Shown here piece by piece: positions 55,335 through 64,000 of a DNA stretch of 64,000 nt (within the stretch, counting starts at the first letter, position 1; the number at the start of each line of letters is the position of its first letter). A program made the position numbers and the translations under genes. This DNA comes from Hahellaceae bacterium. GTDB taxonomy: Bacteria; Pseudomonadota; Gammaproteobacteria; Pseudomonadales; Oleiphilaceae. The notes beneath the pieces were generated by a model. That model was not told the origin of the DNA. It was given only the letters and a program-made list of their open reading frames with translations, and did not search any database. The stretch spans positions 1,240,001-1,304,000 of the forward strand of contig JACKOB010000002.1 in NCBI GenBank assembly GCA_024234575.1. Direction: 5' to 3'.

Positions 55335-56270
55335 ATGTCAAAAAAACTGGTTATCAAGATCAATAATCTTGGCGCAATAGACGAAGACGCGCTGGCCAGA
55401 AAACACGAAGTAGAACAATTGTTGTGGGGGCGGATTGTCGGCGCGATTGCTGCCGGTGTGGTGCTGCTACTTTTAGCGGTTTGGTTTGTTTTTTCAAAAT
55501 CTGCAAGTCAGACGGTTGTCAGCCCTGATGTTACTGCAGTTGACGCGACCCCTACAACAATGACACCCGCAGAGGCTGAACAAAGCACCCAATCAGTTAG
55601 CAGCGGAGCGGCTGCTGACCAGCCTAAGCCGGTAATCGTCGACAAGCCTCCAGCGGCGGCGCAAACAGCCCAACCCCCGGTTGTTGCGGAAGCAGCTTTA
55701 CCAGCGAAAACAGTGCTGGCCGATGCCCCTGATGCTGGTGTATCGACATCTTTTGTTGAACAGAAGGCGGAAGAAGAACAGAACTTAAGTCAAAGCGGGG
55801 TGACACCTAAGCTTAGTGATAAGCGCGGTGATGAGATGGTGACTATTCAGTCTATTGCAAGCCAGCCCATGCCGTCAGCGGGTGATAGCGCCGCGATCAA
55901 CAGCGCTGATAATGAGGTTAAGATTAAACTTCTGTCTGATGGCATAGTGCATGCTCAGCTTGCTCACGCACTCGACAACGAGAAAAAGCCAGTAGATACA
56001 CTGACCAAATCATTGCGCATGAACGCGGAAGGCTTGCTGCGCGTTTATCTATACACAGAGATCCGTGGACTATCGGGAACAACGCTTTATCACACGTGGT
56101 ACCTCAACGGAGACCGCATGGCCCGTGTGCGAATTCCTGTTGTGCGCGACGATTATAGAGCTTCTTCCAGTAAGTTTATCGACACGATGATGCTAGGTAC
56201 CTGGCAGGTCACTATTACTGATGATAGCGGTAAACCATATGCGGATGTCTCGTTTGTTGTGACAAATTAA
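55335..56270 (+). CDS. DUF2914-family membrane-anchored protein
   Basis: 311 residues from ATG 55335. A short cytosolic part and one membrane helix (about 34-55), a long Pro/Ala/Gln-rich periplasmic linker (about 60-200), then the DUF2914 domain (about 205-311) with YLYTEIRGLSGTTLYHTWYL and a GTWQVTITDDSG end. Family function unknown; often near surface or signalling genes. Confidence 0.88.
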   Translation: MSKKLVIKINNLGAIDEDALARKHEVEQLLWGRIVGAIAAGVVLLLLAVWFVFSKSASQTVVSPDVTAVDATPTTMTPAEAEQSTQSVSSGAAADQPKPVIVDKPPAAAQTAQPPVVAEAALPAKTVLADAPDAGVSTSFVEQKAEEEQNLSQSGVTPKLSDKRGDEMVTIQSIASQPMPSAGDSAAINSADNEVKIKLLSDGIVHAQLAHALDNEKKPVDTLTKSLRMNAEGLLRVYLYTEIRGLSGTTLYHTWYLNGDRMARVRIPVVRDDYRASSSKFIDTMMLGTWQVTITDDSGKPYADVSFVVTN

Positions 56271-56480
56271 TAGGCGTTTGGAAGGCTTGTAAAAGCAAAG
56301 TCAGATTTATTTGGTAAATTGATTGGTCGAAAGTGAGTATTCGCCAGATTTGGCTATATACTTTTAGCGGTGACCGTAGCAAATTTGGTCGAGAAACATA
56401 ACTGGCTGCCATTGTAGGCGTGTGGATAAGAGTTTGCCCCGCGCTGGGTTGCAGCCACGACCCCTGACGGAATAAGAGCT

Positions 56481-59400
56481 TTGGATTTTCCCAGTATACC
56501 CGGATATAAAGTAGAAAAAGTTCTCGGCCAAGGAGGCATGGCATGTGTATACCTTGCCATCCAGGAGAACTTTGACCGGCATGTCGCCTTAAAAGTAATG
56601 GCCGAGCATCTGGTGCGAGATGAGTCTTTTGCCAAGCGTTTCTTGAAAGAAGCGAAAACGGTTGCCCGCTTGTCACACCAAAGTATCGTGCCGGTATTCG
56701 ATGTGGGTGCGGTAGGAAACTATCACTATATGGCGATGGAGTTTTTGCCAGGTGGTGATCTCAAGCATAAAATGCGTGCGGGTTTATCGCTGCTTGAGTC
56801 TATCAAAATTGTTAAGGCAATTGCTGCCGGCTTGCATTATGCGGGCAATAAAGGGCTGGTTCATCGAGATATAAAGCCCGAGAATATTCTGTTTCGAGAG
56901 GACAATAGTCCGGTTATTTCTGATTTTGGTATTGTGCGCGATACCGACTCTAAAACCAACATGACTGTAACCGGTGCGGTCATTGGTACCCCCCATTATA
57001 TGAGTCCCGAACAGGCCGAGGGGGCCTCGGTTGACCCTCGCTCAGACTTATATAGCCTGGGTATTATTCTTTACGAGATGTTAACAGGGCATGTACCGTT
57101 TACGGGTGAGTCTGCGGTTTCTATCGGTATTAAACATATCACGGAAATGCCCGAAGCCTTACCCCAGGATGTTGCCGGTTTTCAGAAAGTTATCGATAAC
57201 ATCCTGGCGAAGCACCCCGATGATCGATATCAGAGTGGTGAAGAGTTTATTGCCGCACTCAGTGAGCTTGAGCACAATCTGTCTGATTCTGGTGCGAAAA
57301 CTATTGTGATGTCCCGGGATGATATCCGTCGCAGTTCTCGAGGCAAACAAACAGGTAGAACCAGCGCGCGCACCGGTGCCAGAGCACCCACGGCTATGCG
57401 CCGGCAAAATACCGCCCCACCTGAGAGCAAAGCGAAAACTGTTTTTCTCGCTTCAACACTCTCGGTCGCTGTTGCTTTGGCGGGGGCTGGTGGTCTCTGG
57501 TACTTCATGGGCCCCTCGGGTGATGTGCGGCCGCCAGTGCCAACAGCGCAACTGGAAGAGCTGGACCCGGTACTGAAGAGTAAAACACAGGAGCTTCTTG
57601 GGTTAGCTGAAACCGCCGTGGCGGAAGACCGGCTGTATTTGCCGGTCAATGACAATGCCCAACATTATCTAACAACATTGTTGGCGCTTTTCCCCGATCA
57701 CCCGCAAGGTAAAGTCGCGGTTGAAGAGTTGTTTGGTTTGTTCATGGCAAATGCCAATGCGTCAATGAGTGAAGGGGATCTGGCCCAGGCTGCCACGTTT
57801 TTGAATCAGGCATCGCAGATCTCTTTTTATATTAGTAATAAGGCGCTGCAGGAAGATTTCGCCAACCTCTATCGCAGTATGAATAACCTGCGCCAGAAAG
57901 CACTGATATCCCAGGAAAAGCAGCGCTTGATCGACTCGTTACTCGTGAAAGCAGATGCGGCGCTTGCCGCCGGATCATTAACGGCACCTTCAGATAATAA
58001 TGCTTACGATCTTTATCAGCAGGTATTGGTTGAAGATGCTGACAATCAGCTCGCAAAAATGGGGCTGCAGAATATTTCGGCGCGATTCCTCGAAAAAGCG
58101 CGAGCCGAGTCTGACAAAAAGTCATTTGGCCTGGCAAAGGCTTTTGTAGCGGCAGCGATTCAGGTTGATGCGCAGCATCCGCAAATAGCCGAAGTTCAGC
58201 AGGCAATCCAAGCCGCTGAAGACGAAGAAGCCAAGCGACAACTTGCTTCTGAAAACCAAAAGGTAACCGAGCTCGAAAAAGCCCGAACTGCCAGAGAAGA
58301 AGGGCTCAAGCAAAAGCAGAAGCGGATAAGTGACTGGCTATCGGCAGCTGCGCTCGCATTTAAAGATAATCGCCTGACCGAACCAGCCGATGGTAATGCA
58401 CTGTCATATTACGAAAAAGTCCTCGCTGAAGAGCCTGCTAATATTCAGGCGCTGCAGGGGAAAGAGCGTGTTGGTAGCCGGTATATCGAGCTGGCGCGTA
58501 AAGCGATAGAAAAAGATGAGTTCGAGCTGGCGGCAGAGCACTTGGTATCTGCTTCAGGAATTGTGTCATCAAATGTCGAGTTGGCCCGTGCTAACCGCGA
58601 GCTGGATGCCCGCAAAGAGCAAAAGCGTATTGAAGATATTATCGCCAAAGGTGATGAGGCGTTGGCCAGTGATCGATTGACCACACCAGAAAAAGAAAAC
58701 GCGTTGTATTACTACGAGACAGTGCTCACTGAAGACCCGTCTAATGTCAGTGCTCAGCAAGGCAGAGAACGAGTAGGAATGCGGTTTATTGAGCTGGCAA
58801 AAGAAGCTGTAGAGAAAAACAAATTTGATGATGCCGAAAAGTTTTTAGGCACGGCGCGGGAAATATCAACATCTGTTGTTGAAATTGAGGTCGCGACCAA
58901 TATGCTGGGTCAGGCACGGCTGGCGATGAAGTCTGAAAAAGAGCGCAAGATCGCATTGGCCGAGCAGCAGCGTTTAGATCAAGAAAAAGAGAGGGCCGAG
59001 GCCGCCCGGCGAAAACTTAGCCGCACCGAAAGCTTGTTGGATGAGGCCAAAGATATAGATAAAGCGAAAGATTCATCAGAAAATAACGCCCGCCTGCGAG
59101 CCATCTATCAGGAAGTTTTAAAAATCGAATCTGGCAATAGAGCTGCTATCAATGGTTTAAATAAAACCAGTGACTACGAAGCATCATTAGCTAAGTCGAG
59201 TATAGAGCAACGCAACTTTAATAAAGCGCTGCAACATATTGCCATGATCAGTTCAACTACCCCCAAATATAACGGGTTGAATAAGCTTCGGTCAGAGCTT
59301 GCAGAAGCCCAGTCTGGCCATGACAAAGCTACCGCATTGCTGTCCACCGCATCAGGGTTGATTAATTCACCATACGAAAAGCCCGGATTATTTGGCAATA

Positions 59401-59693
59401 ACGATGATGCCAGAGAGAAGCTGGTAAAAGCATATCAAAATATTGATCAGGCGAGACAAACAGATCCCAATCACCCGGAGTTGAACTCGGTACTAGGCAG
59501 CCTTGAAGATAAATATATCAGGATAGTGAAAACCCTTGCCAAAGATGGTGATTACAAAGATGCCCAGGCCTTTATCGGCGACACTCGTCGCTTTCAGTGG
59601 ACAGCTCAACAACTCGCGGCTGTTGAGAAAGAGGTGTTGAACGATGCTAACACTGTTAAGAAAAGTGCTCCCAAAGCGATGGGAGGGTTTTAG
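56481..59693 (+). CDS. PpkA-like membrane Ser/Thr protein kinase with repeat-rich periplasmic part
   Basis: 1070 residues from TTG 56481 (the natural N-terminus MDFPSIPGYKV). Kinase domain 1-270: G-loop GQGGMA (16-21), Lys38, HRD 128-130, DFG 148-150, SPEQ 175-178. A basic linker, one membrane helix (about 318-340), then about 730 residues of helical and coiled-coil repeats with the recurring unit LAxDRLTxPxxxNALxYYExVL. In T6SS, PpkA phosphorylates Fha to start secretion and PppA reverses it; TssM, TagF and a PppA-like gene lie opposite. The gene is on the other strand from these partners. Confidence 0.9.
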   Translation: MDFPSIPGYKVEKVLGQGGMACVYLAIQENFDRHVALKVMAEHLVRDESFAKRFLKEAKTVARLSHQSIVPVFDVGAVGNYHYMAMEFLPGGDLKHKMRAGLSLLESIKIVKAIAAGLHYAGNKGLVHRDIKPENILFREDNSPVISDFGIVRDTDSKTNMTVTGAVIGTPHYMSPEQAEGASVDPRSDLYSLGIILYEMLTGHVPFTGESAVSIGIKHITEMPEALPQDVAGFQKVIDNILAKHPDDRYQSGEEFIAALSELEHNLSDSGAKTIVMSRDDIRRSSRGKQTGRTSARTGARAPTAMRRQNTAPPESKAKTVFLASTLSVAVALAGAGGLWYFMGPSGDVRPPVPTAQLEELDPVLKSKTQELLGLAETAVAEDRLYLPVNDNAQHYLTTLLALFPDHPQGKVAVEELFGLFMANANASMSEGDLAQAATFLNQASQISFYISNKALQEDFANLYRSMNNLRQKALISQEKQRLIDSLLVKADAALAAGSLTAPSDNNAYDLYQQVLVEDADNQLAKMGLQNISARFLEKARAESDKKSFGLAKAFVAAAIQVDAQHPQIAEVQQAIQAAEDEEAKRQLASENQKVTELEKARTAREEGLKQKQKRISDWLSAAALAFKDNRLTEPADGNALSYYEKVLAEEPANIQALQGKERVGSRYIELARKAIEKDEFELAAEHLVSASGIVSSNVELARANRELDARKEQKRIEDIIAKGDEALASDRLTTPEKENALYYYETVLTEDPSNVSAQQGRERVGMRFIELAKEAVEKNKFDDAEKFLGTAREISTSVVEIEVATNMLGQARLAMKSEKERKIALAEQQRLDQEKERAEAARRKLSRTESLLDEAKDIDKAKDSSENNARLRAIYQEVLKIESGNRAAINGLNKTSDYEASLAKSSIEQRNFNKALQHIAMISSTTPKYNGLNKLRSELAEAQSGHDKATALLSTASGLINSPYEKPGLFGNNDDAREKLVKAYQNIDQARQTDPNHPELNSVLGSLEDKYIRIVKTLAKDGDYKDAQAFIGDTRRFQWTAQQLAAVEKEVLNDANTVKKSAPKAMGGF

Positions 59694-59713
59694 CGATAAA
59701 ATAAAGGCTGTCA

Positions 59714-59749
59714 CCACCTCAGGGTAATTTAATTTTTACCCTGAGGTGG
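59714..59749. terminator. 14-bp perfect hairpin between convergent genes
   Basis: 59714-59727 and 59736-59749 are perfect 14-bp complements (CCACCTCAGGGTAA on the left arm) with an 8-base AT-rich loop. It sits between the kinase gene and the outer-membrane protein gene and should stop transcription from both sides, although no long T run follows. Confidence 0.75.
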
Positions 59750-59773
59750 GGTTATGCAGAAGAAACAGCTAGT

Positions 59774-60688
59774 TTACAAAAACATCTGTAATCCAGCGGT
59801 TAGTGTCGTGATTGTTTCCTCAGTTTTTACTTTACCGCCAAAACTGCCTGTTTTATCCGATGCATCCATGTCATACATCTGGGTACGCAGGTCTACATAG
59901 TAACCGAGCAGGTTATTGAGCGGGGCCGCCCAGGTTAGTGCCAGACTCAACCCCTTTGAATCACCTTCGAAGTTGAACGATACATCCTGTACGGCGCCAA
60001 TTACGGTGTAATTGTCACTGTATTTACCATCCATTAATGCGTACGCCAAACTGGCTGAGAGTGTGCCGGTATCGAGAAGGCTTAAACCATAACTGCCACC
60101 AAGGAACCAGCCGTTTTCCTTATAGGTTTGTTTATATTGCCCCAACCCTTGCAGTTGATGATCTTTGGCCAGGTTTGAGATAACCGTTGGGGTGCAGCTG
60201 TTTTGTGCGACGCAGCTTCGGTTGTCAGCGCCCGGAAACTCTATATAGGTGGGCATTGGTTCTATTTCGGTGGTGCCTGATATGTAGCCGCCAAATACGT
60301 TTAAGCCTTCCCACACGTTCATACCTACCGTGAAGTTAAAGTCCTGCCGGTCAATGGCGGAGTTCGCATTGGTGAAGGGTGCGGTGGAATTGGCGTAGCT
60401 GTCTTCGAAGTTGGTTTCGTATTTTAACGAGGCAAACAGCATGCTTTTATATACGGTTGTAAAGGCTAAAGATATTGTCGGTAAATCTGCATCGAAGTCA
60501 CCCCTTAATCCATTGCCAGAACCACCAATGTACTTCTGGCTAAAATCGAGATTCTTTTTCTGAATAGCGAGTTGCGGGATAAACGTAAAATCTGCAAGCC
60601 CAGATTCTTCCGCCTGCAGCGGTGTAATGACACCTGTTGCCAGTGTTACGGTCATAAGGGTGGGTATTACTATTCGGTGTGTGCGCAT
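59774..60688 (-). CDS. Outer-membrane beta-barrel protein linked to T6SS regulatory genes
   Basis: 304 residues from ATG 60688 (AGGAG 8 nt upstream). Signal peptide to about 26 (LQA), then alternating amphipathic strands and a final strand TTLTAGLQMFL. A short loop carries a Cys pair (NRSCVAQNSC). No named family recognised. It follows the small SHOCT-like and phosphatase genes on the same strand. Confidence 0.75.
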   Translation of the reverse strand: MRTHRIVIPTLMTVTLATGVITPLQAEESGLADFTFIPQLAIQKKNLDFSQKYIGGSGNGLRGDFDADLPTISLAFTTVYKSMLFASLKYETNFEDSYANSTAPFTNANSAIDRQDFNFTVGMNVWEGLNVFGGYISGTTEIEPMPTYIEFPGADNRSCVAQNSCTPTVISNLAKDHQLQGLGQYKQTYKENGWFLGGSYGLSLLDTGTLSASLAYALMDGKYSDNYTVIGAVQDVSFNFEGDSKGLSLALTWAAPLNNLLGYYVDLRTQMYDMDASDKTGSFGGKVKTEETITTLTAGLQMFL

Positions 60689-60781
60689 GGGGTAGGCTCC
60701 TGTTGTTGCAAAGTTGTTCTTATAATGAATGAGCATTGTCGTACATTGAAACATCGTCTCAGTGTTGCCGAGTGGATGTTT

Positions 60782-61000
60782 CTATAGCAGCCAGTAGGCA
60801 GCCAGAAATAGACCTCCGATAACAATTGGTAAAAGCACCAATATACTGGCTTTTTTCTTCGCTGGGACAGGTTTCTTAGAGGCCATTTTGTCAATGACGG
60901 CCCGCCGCTCTAAGCGGTATTTCTCTAGACTGATCTGTCCGCCCTGGTATTGCTTACCAAGATCACAGAGTTCTGTATTCAATTCGTGCTTCATTGCCAT
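60782..61000 (-). CDS. Small SHOCT-like protein with C-terminal membrane anchor
   Basis: 72 residues. DLGKQYQGGQISLEKYRLER resembles the short SHOCT helix pair, followed by a Lys-rich stretch and a C-terminal membrane helix (about 51-72). It starts 3 bases after the phosphatase stop (ATG 61000, or 60994), so the two are co-translated. Probably a membrane tether or adaptor; function unknown. Confidence 0.7.
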   Translation of the reverse strand: MAMKHELNTELCDLGKQYQGGQISLEKYRLERRAVIDKMASKKPVPAKKKASILVLLPIVIGGLFLAAYWLL

Positions 61001-61003
61001 AAG

Positions 61004-61732
61004 CTAAAAAGGCTCTATCACGATAAACGAGAAGTTATCTCGTGCCGGTGTATTAAGTATTTTATTCGTAAACACATCTGCCACCTGATCAAAGGGTCTG
61101 GCTCTTATCAGTGTATTAATTTCTTGTTCAGTTAGCTCGTTGTACAAGCCATCTGAACAGAGCAGAAAGCGATCACCTGCAGCAATGTCGAAGGCGTTAA
61201 TATCAATATCCACCACTTCGTGCGCTCCCAACGCTCGTGTCAGCACGTTTTTAAAGGCGCTGTTTTCAGCCTGTTCGGCGGTGATAACCCCTTCATCGAC
61301 CAGTCTTTGCACTTCGCTGTGATCTTTTGTTAACTGTACGAGGTGATCTTCTCGCAGCCGGTATAGTCTCGAATCGCCAACCCATAAAACCACTCCTAGC
61401 TGACCCCGTGTGATCATGCATACTGCAGTTGAACCAACGGTTAAGCCATTAAGCTTCTTTTGACTGTAATCCAACAGGTCCTGGTTGATACGCACAAGCG
61501 TGTCGTCAACCAGGTCAATATAATCTGAAATATAGGCACGGGGAGAAAGTTGATCAAGTGTGTTGACGATCATCTGGCTGGCAATGTCCCCGGCTTCATG
61601 ACCACCCATACCATCAGCGACAACCCACAGCCCCTGGGCTGGTTTGTCCAGTACAGAGTCTTCATTGTGCTGTCGGACTTTTCCGACGTGGGAAACCGCT
61701 TTGGATTTCCATTGAAAGCTAGCGTCCACCAT
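61004..61732 (-). CDS. PP2C-family Ser/Thr phosphatase, PppA-like
   Basis: 242 residues with all PP2C metal motifs: RQHNEDS, VADGMGGHEAGD, GDSRLYR, CSDGLYNEL and DNFSF. In T6SS clusters this is PppA, which dephosphorylates Fha and opposes PpkA. Here it lies between TagF and a small membrane protein, with the kinase on the opposite strand. ATG or GTG near 61732 opens the frame. Confidence 0.93.
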   Translation of the reverse strand: MVDASFQWKSKAVSHVGKVRQHNEDSVLDKPAQGLWVVADGMGGHEAGDIASQMIVNTLDQLSPRAYISDYIDLVDDTLVRINQDLLDYSQKKLNGLTVGSTAVCMITRGQLGVVLWVGDSRLYRLREDHLVQLTKDHSEVQRLVDEGVITAEQAENSAFKNVLTRALGAHEVVDIDINAFDIAAGDRFLLCSDGLYNELTEQEINTLIRARPFDQVADVFTNKILNTPARDNFSFIVIEPF

Positions 61733-61844
61733 AAGTCGACTTTTGTTCCCTGATGTGTCAGATCACGCGGAAGCGGTGAACTGAATATATTTTAAGCATT
61801 GTGCATCTTGGCGGATTAGCAAGTTTTTTATGTAATCGGCCACC

Positions 61845-62546
61845 CTACATTGGGTCCCAATACCAGTTTTGCCAATTTCCATCCAGTAGTGCTGTATAAC
61901 TGACCGGTTTAGGTAACTTGTCACTAACCAGAGCCATTGGCGCGACATGTTCGCTGCCACTGGTCCACCATACACTGCTGGCTTTGTTCGTTTGCGCCAT
62001 AAAATAATCGGCAAATAGTGATAAGGCGCCGGTCAGCTTTTCGGCCCCGTCACTGAGGCTGACAAAGCGTTGGCTGCTGCCCCGAGACGAGCTGCCCAAG
62101 GCCGTTAATGGGTCGATTTCCGGAATTATTATCTTATCCATCATACCGGCGATATTTTCCAGGCGCAGCCCGTGCTGCAAAGATGTCAGCGCGATGTTTT
62201 CAATATCGCCAAACCACTCCTCATAGACTTCTATCGTTCTGAAAAGCGGCATATTGGCTGCTATCTTGCCGGCAAATGTCAGCGGGTAATACCTGCCAAC
62301 ACTGTCTACGCTTGGCAGCATCATTCCCAGCCAATGATGCTGGTCATCAATGACGCCTTTGCTGAGCGCAAATCGCCAGACTGGGCTGACCAGAAATAAT
62401 TCGAGCCAGCGGCTGCCAAGCTCTTCCTGGCTCGCCATGATGGCGTGCTGCATCCATGAATCCCAAACGCTAACGAATTCAGGCGGCATATTGTGCTGAA
62501 TAAAGTCCCCGTGTGCGGGGAGTTTGCCATACAAACCATTTATCAT
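61845..62546 (-). CDS. tagF: T6SS-associated protein TagF
   Basis: 233 residues of the TagF family: MINGLYGKLPAHGDFIQHN at the start, LGMMLPSVDSVGRYYPLTFAG in the middle. TagF represses T6SS assembly by binding Fha in Pseudomonas, in a pathway with PpkA and PppA. It lies 15 bp after tssM on the same strand. Confidence 0.92.
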   Translation of the reverse strand: MINGLYGKLPAHGDFIQHNMPPEFVSVWDSWMQHAIMASQEELGSRWLELFLVSPVWRFALSKGVIDDQHHWLGMMLPSVDSVGRYYPLTFAGKIAANMPLFRTIEVYEEWFGDIENIALTSLQHGLRLENIAGMMDKIIIPEIDPLTALGSSSRGSSQRFVSLSDGAEKLTGALSLFADYFMAQTNKASSVWWTSGSEHVAPMALVSDKLPKPVSYTALLDGNWQNWYWDPM

Positions 62547-62561
62547 CGCTGTCGTTAACCT

Positions 62562-64000
62562 CTATAGGCTGCCAGGACAGCGATAGCTGCGCATCCACGA
62601 AGATTCAAAAGGATTTAAAAAGCTTTTTGCCGTTAGTTCGTAGTTGGCTTTTCTACCTTCGACGTCGAATGTCACATAAAACTGTGAGGCCTTACCGGTT
62701 TTCTCAATACTTAATGCATCAAGTGCCCGGAAGAATGCCCATTCACCGGTGAATGTTTTGTCTCGCAGTGTTTCGTTGATATCTTCGAAGAGCATGCGCA
62801 CGGTAGTTTCGCTATTCGCAGGCCACGTCAGGTTATTAGGTAGTTTAGGCCCATGTGAATAGCGTACCTTCTGGTCACCAATAGAGAGTTCAAACCTTCG
62901 CACACTCGAATCCATCTGCCGCGGCTTCAAGGTGAAGTCGACAGCAGGTGCGGAGGCACTCTTACGGAAGAAAACACTGCGAATGGTATCTGCTCGCCGC
63001 ATCTGCTCCAGCGCCTCGTTCGAAATGCCTAACCCACGATCGTTCAGCGACTTATTTGACCAGGTTTTTCCCTCAGAGATAAACGGTTTAAGAAATTGCT
63101 CCTTAAAGCTTTGCTCAGTGCCTCCCGGCTTGAAGTATTCAGTAAAGTCTATCAGCGCTACTTCTGAGGCATTGCGACTAAACGGGAAGCGATTTGCAAT
63201 ACCCGCCTGATAACTCTGATAAACCTTAGCCTGCCAGAGAGAGTCTATATGGCTCTTGGATTCAACGAGCACGACTTTCCAGGACTGATCGGCTAATTCC
63301 GTCAGCCAGCGATTGACCGGCTCAGGGGACTGGGAGGCGCGAATCAACAGCTTTCTCATCGGATCTGCGGCAGAACCTTCAAATCGGCCTTTGGAAAAAC
63401 TAAAGGCAGCGCCAGCCTGGCTTGGTGAAAGCGAGAAGCCTTCGAGCAGGTCAGCCAGAGCTTTAATATCGGTAATAACGGTGTCGATAGACTTGTTGTC
63501 CACAAACTGTTGCAGGGGCGTAAAGTTTTTATCAACCAGCGTTGGCGGCAGCGCTTTTTCTTGCAAGGCTGCGACAGCTTCGCCTGCCAGGCTGTTTTTC
63601 TCTCCCGCTTTCGTTAGCAGGTTGATCTGTGGTGTTAAGCCTGTCTCTTTTCGCGTCAGCTCAAGCAGCGCGATTAATGGCGAATCTGACGCAGAGGTCA
63701 GCACTTTAAGCGCATCGCGGGCGTCGGTCATGTTAGCGATATCTTTAATGTGCAGACTCTTCAGGGCGTTAAACCAGGTTTCGCTGTATTCGGCCAGATA
63801 GATTGTCTTTACCTTTTCAGCTATATCCTTGATGTCTTGATCGGTAAAATCTTCGACATTCTCAGTGCCTAAAATCCACTGCTCCGAGGCAAATTTACGT
63901 ACCAGTGGACTGTTTTCAGACAAATCTAATGAGTCGTAGCCAGATTTGCTGAATAAATAAGGAATTTTCAGCTCATCCGCATTATTGCCAAAGCTGTACA
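62562..64000 (-). CDS. tssM: T6SS membrane-complex protein TssM (IcmF), C-terminal part only
   Basis: The frame is open through base 64000, so only the last about 479 codons are seen; the Walker-type N-terminal cytosolic domain and membrane helices lie beyond. The visible part is the periplasmic TssM C-terminal region (SKSGYDSLDL, WILGTENVEDF, ending in the FLNPFESSWMRSYRCP beta sandwich that contacts TssJ). It is the core of the T6SS membrane complex with TssL and TssJ. Downstream tagF is 15 bp away. Confidence 0.93.
   Translation of the reverse strand, partial: YSFGNNADELKIPYLFSKSGYDSLDLSENSPLVRKFASEQWILGTENVEDFTDQDIKDIAEKVKTIYLAEYSETWFNALKSLHIKDIANMTDARDALKVLTSASDSPLIALLELTRKETGLTPQINLLTKAGEKNSLAGEAVAALQEKALPPTLVDKNFTPLQQFVDNKSIDTVITDIKALADLLEGFSLSPSQAGAAFSFSKGRFEGSAADPMRKLLIRASQSPEPVNRWLTELADQSWKVVLVESKSHIDSLWQAKVYQSYQAGIANRFPFSRNASEVALIDFTEYFKPGGTEQSFKEQFLKPFISEGKTWSNKSLNDRGLGISNEALEQMRRADTIRSVFFRKSASAPAVDFTLKPRQMDSSVRRFELSIGDQKVRYSHGPKLPNNLTWPANSETTVRMLFEDINETLRDKTFTGEWAFFRALDALSIEKTGKASQFYVTFDVEGRKANYELTAKSFLNPFESSWMRSYRCPGSL

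Noticed and set aside
1..64000. CRISPR arrays, rRNA, tRNA, insertion sequences, prophage
   Set aside because: By eye I saw no regularly spaced repeats, no rRNA segments, no cloverleaf-like gaps and no transposase or phage genes. A tRNAscan or covariance search could still find a small RNA gene.

Overview
The window reads as chromosomal DNA of a Gram-negative, aerobic, probably marine gammaproteobacterium. The sequence shows a lipid A deacetylase (LpxC), an LpxR-type lipid A deacylase, several outer-membrane barrels, c- and b-type cytochromes, a rhombosortase-like protease and part of a type VI secretion (T6SS) cluster. DUF6160 and DUF6091 family proteins and a PHA-synthase-like hydrolase fit free-living marine gammaproteobacteria; placement below class is inference. 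I found no rRNA, tRNA, CRISPR array, insertion sequence or phage.

Layout. 1-2228: 3' part of a copper-exporting P-type ATPase plus a cupredoxin. 2229-7209: DUF6091 solute-binding-like protein, TetR regulator, GT1 glycosyltransferase and a DUF6160 protein transcribed towards them, with phased repeats and a 46-bp palindrome at its two outer ends. 7496-9117: MscS channel and a small secreted Hcp-like mosaic protein. 9356-18204: a tightly coupled five-gene run of outer-membrane barrel, giant tandem-repeat surface protein, ECF sigma factor, membrane anti-sigma factor and secreted subtilase. This is the strongest candidate for an undescribed system. 18269-20574: hybrid histidine kinase broken by four frameshifts. 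20824-24952: cytochrome b, SHP-like cytochrome c, diheme cytochrome c, PepSY protein and a two-component system in one run.

24957-33994: mixed housekeeping and accessory genes, including two SBP_bac_3 proteins, a PHA-synthase-like hydrolase with a serine nucleophile, rlmG with a frameshift, an EAL-HDOD protein and an M20 peptidase. 34000-36169: a stand-alone lpxC divergent from an AraC-type regulator. 36289-45498: Na/Pi cotransporter, cytochrome c5, quinone oxidoreductase, two lipoproteins, a rhomboid-TPR protein and a convergent zinc-finger/membrane/TPR protein. 45708-54221: DUF3179 protein, rhombosortase-like protease, GFA, GST, glutathione peroxidase, histone-deacetylase-like hydrolase, UvrD-like helicase and LpxR.

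54464-64000: ankyrin lipoprotein, DUF2914 protein, a large PpkA-like Ser/Thr kinase, and on the other strand TssM (cut by the window end), TagF, a PppA-like phosphatase, a small SHOCT-like membrane protein and an outer-membrane protein. Kinase, phosphatase and TagF together point to post-translational control of the T6SS whose core genes lie beyond the right edge.

Most genes run in short operons with overlapping start and stop codons. Two loci (18269-20574 and 27636-28788) carry frameshifts that one base in a short run would repair, so they are either real pseudogenes or local base-calling errors.
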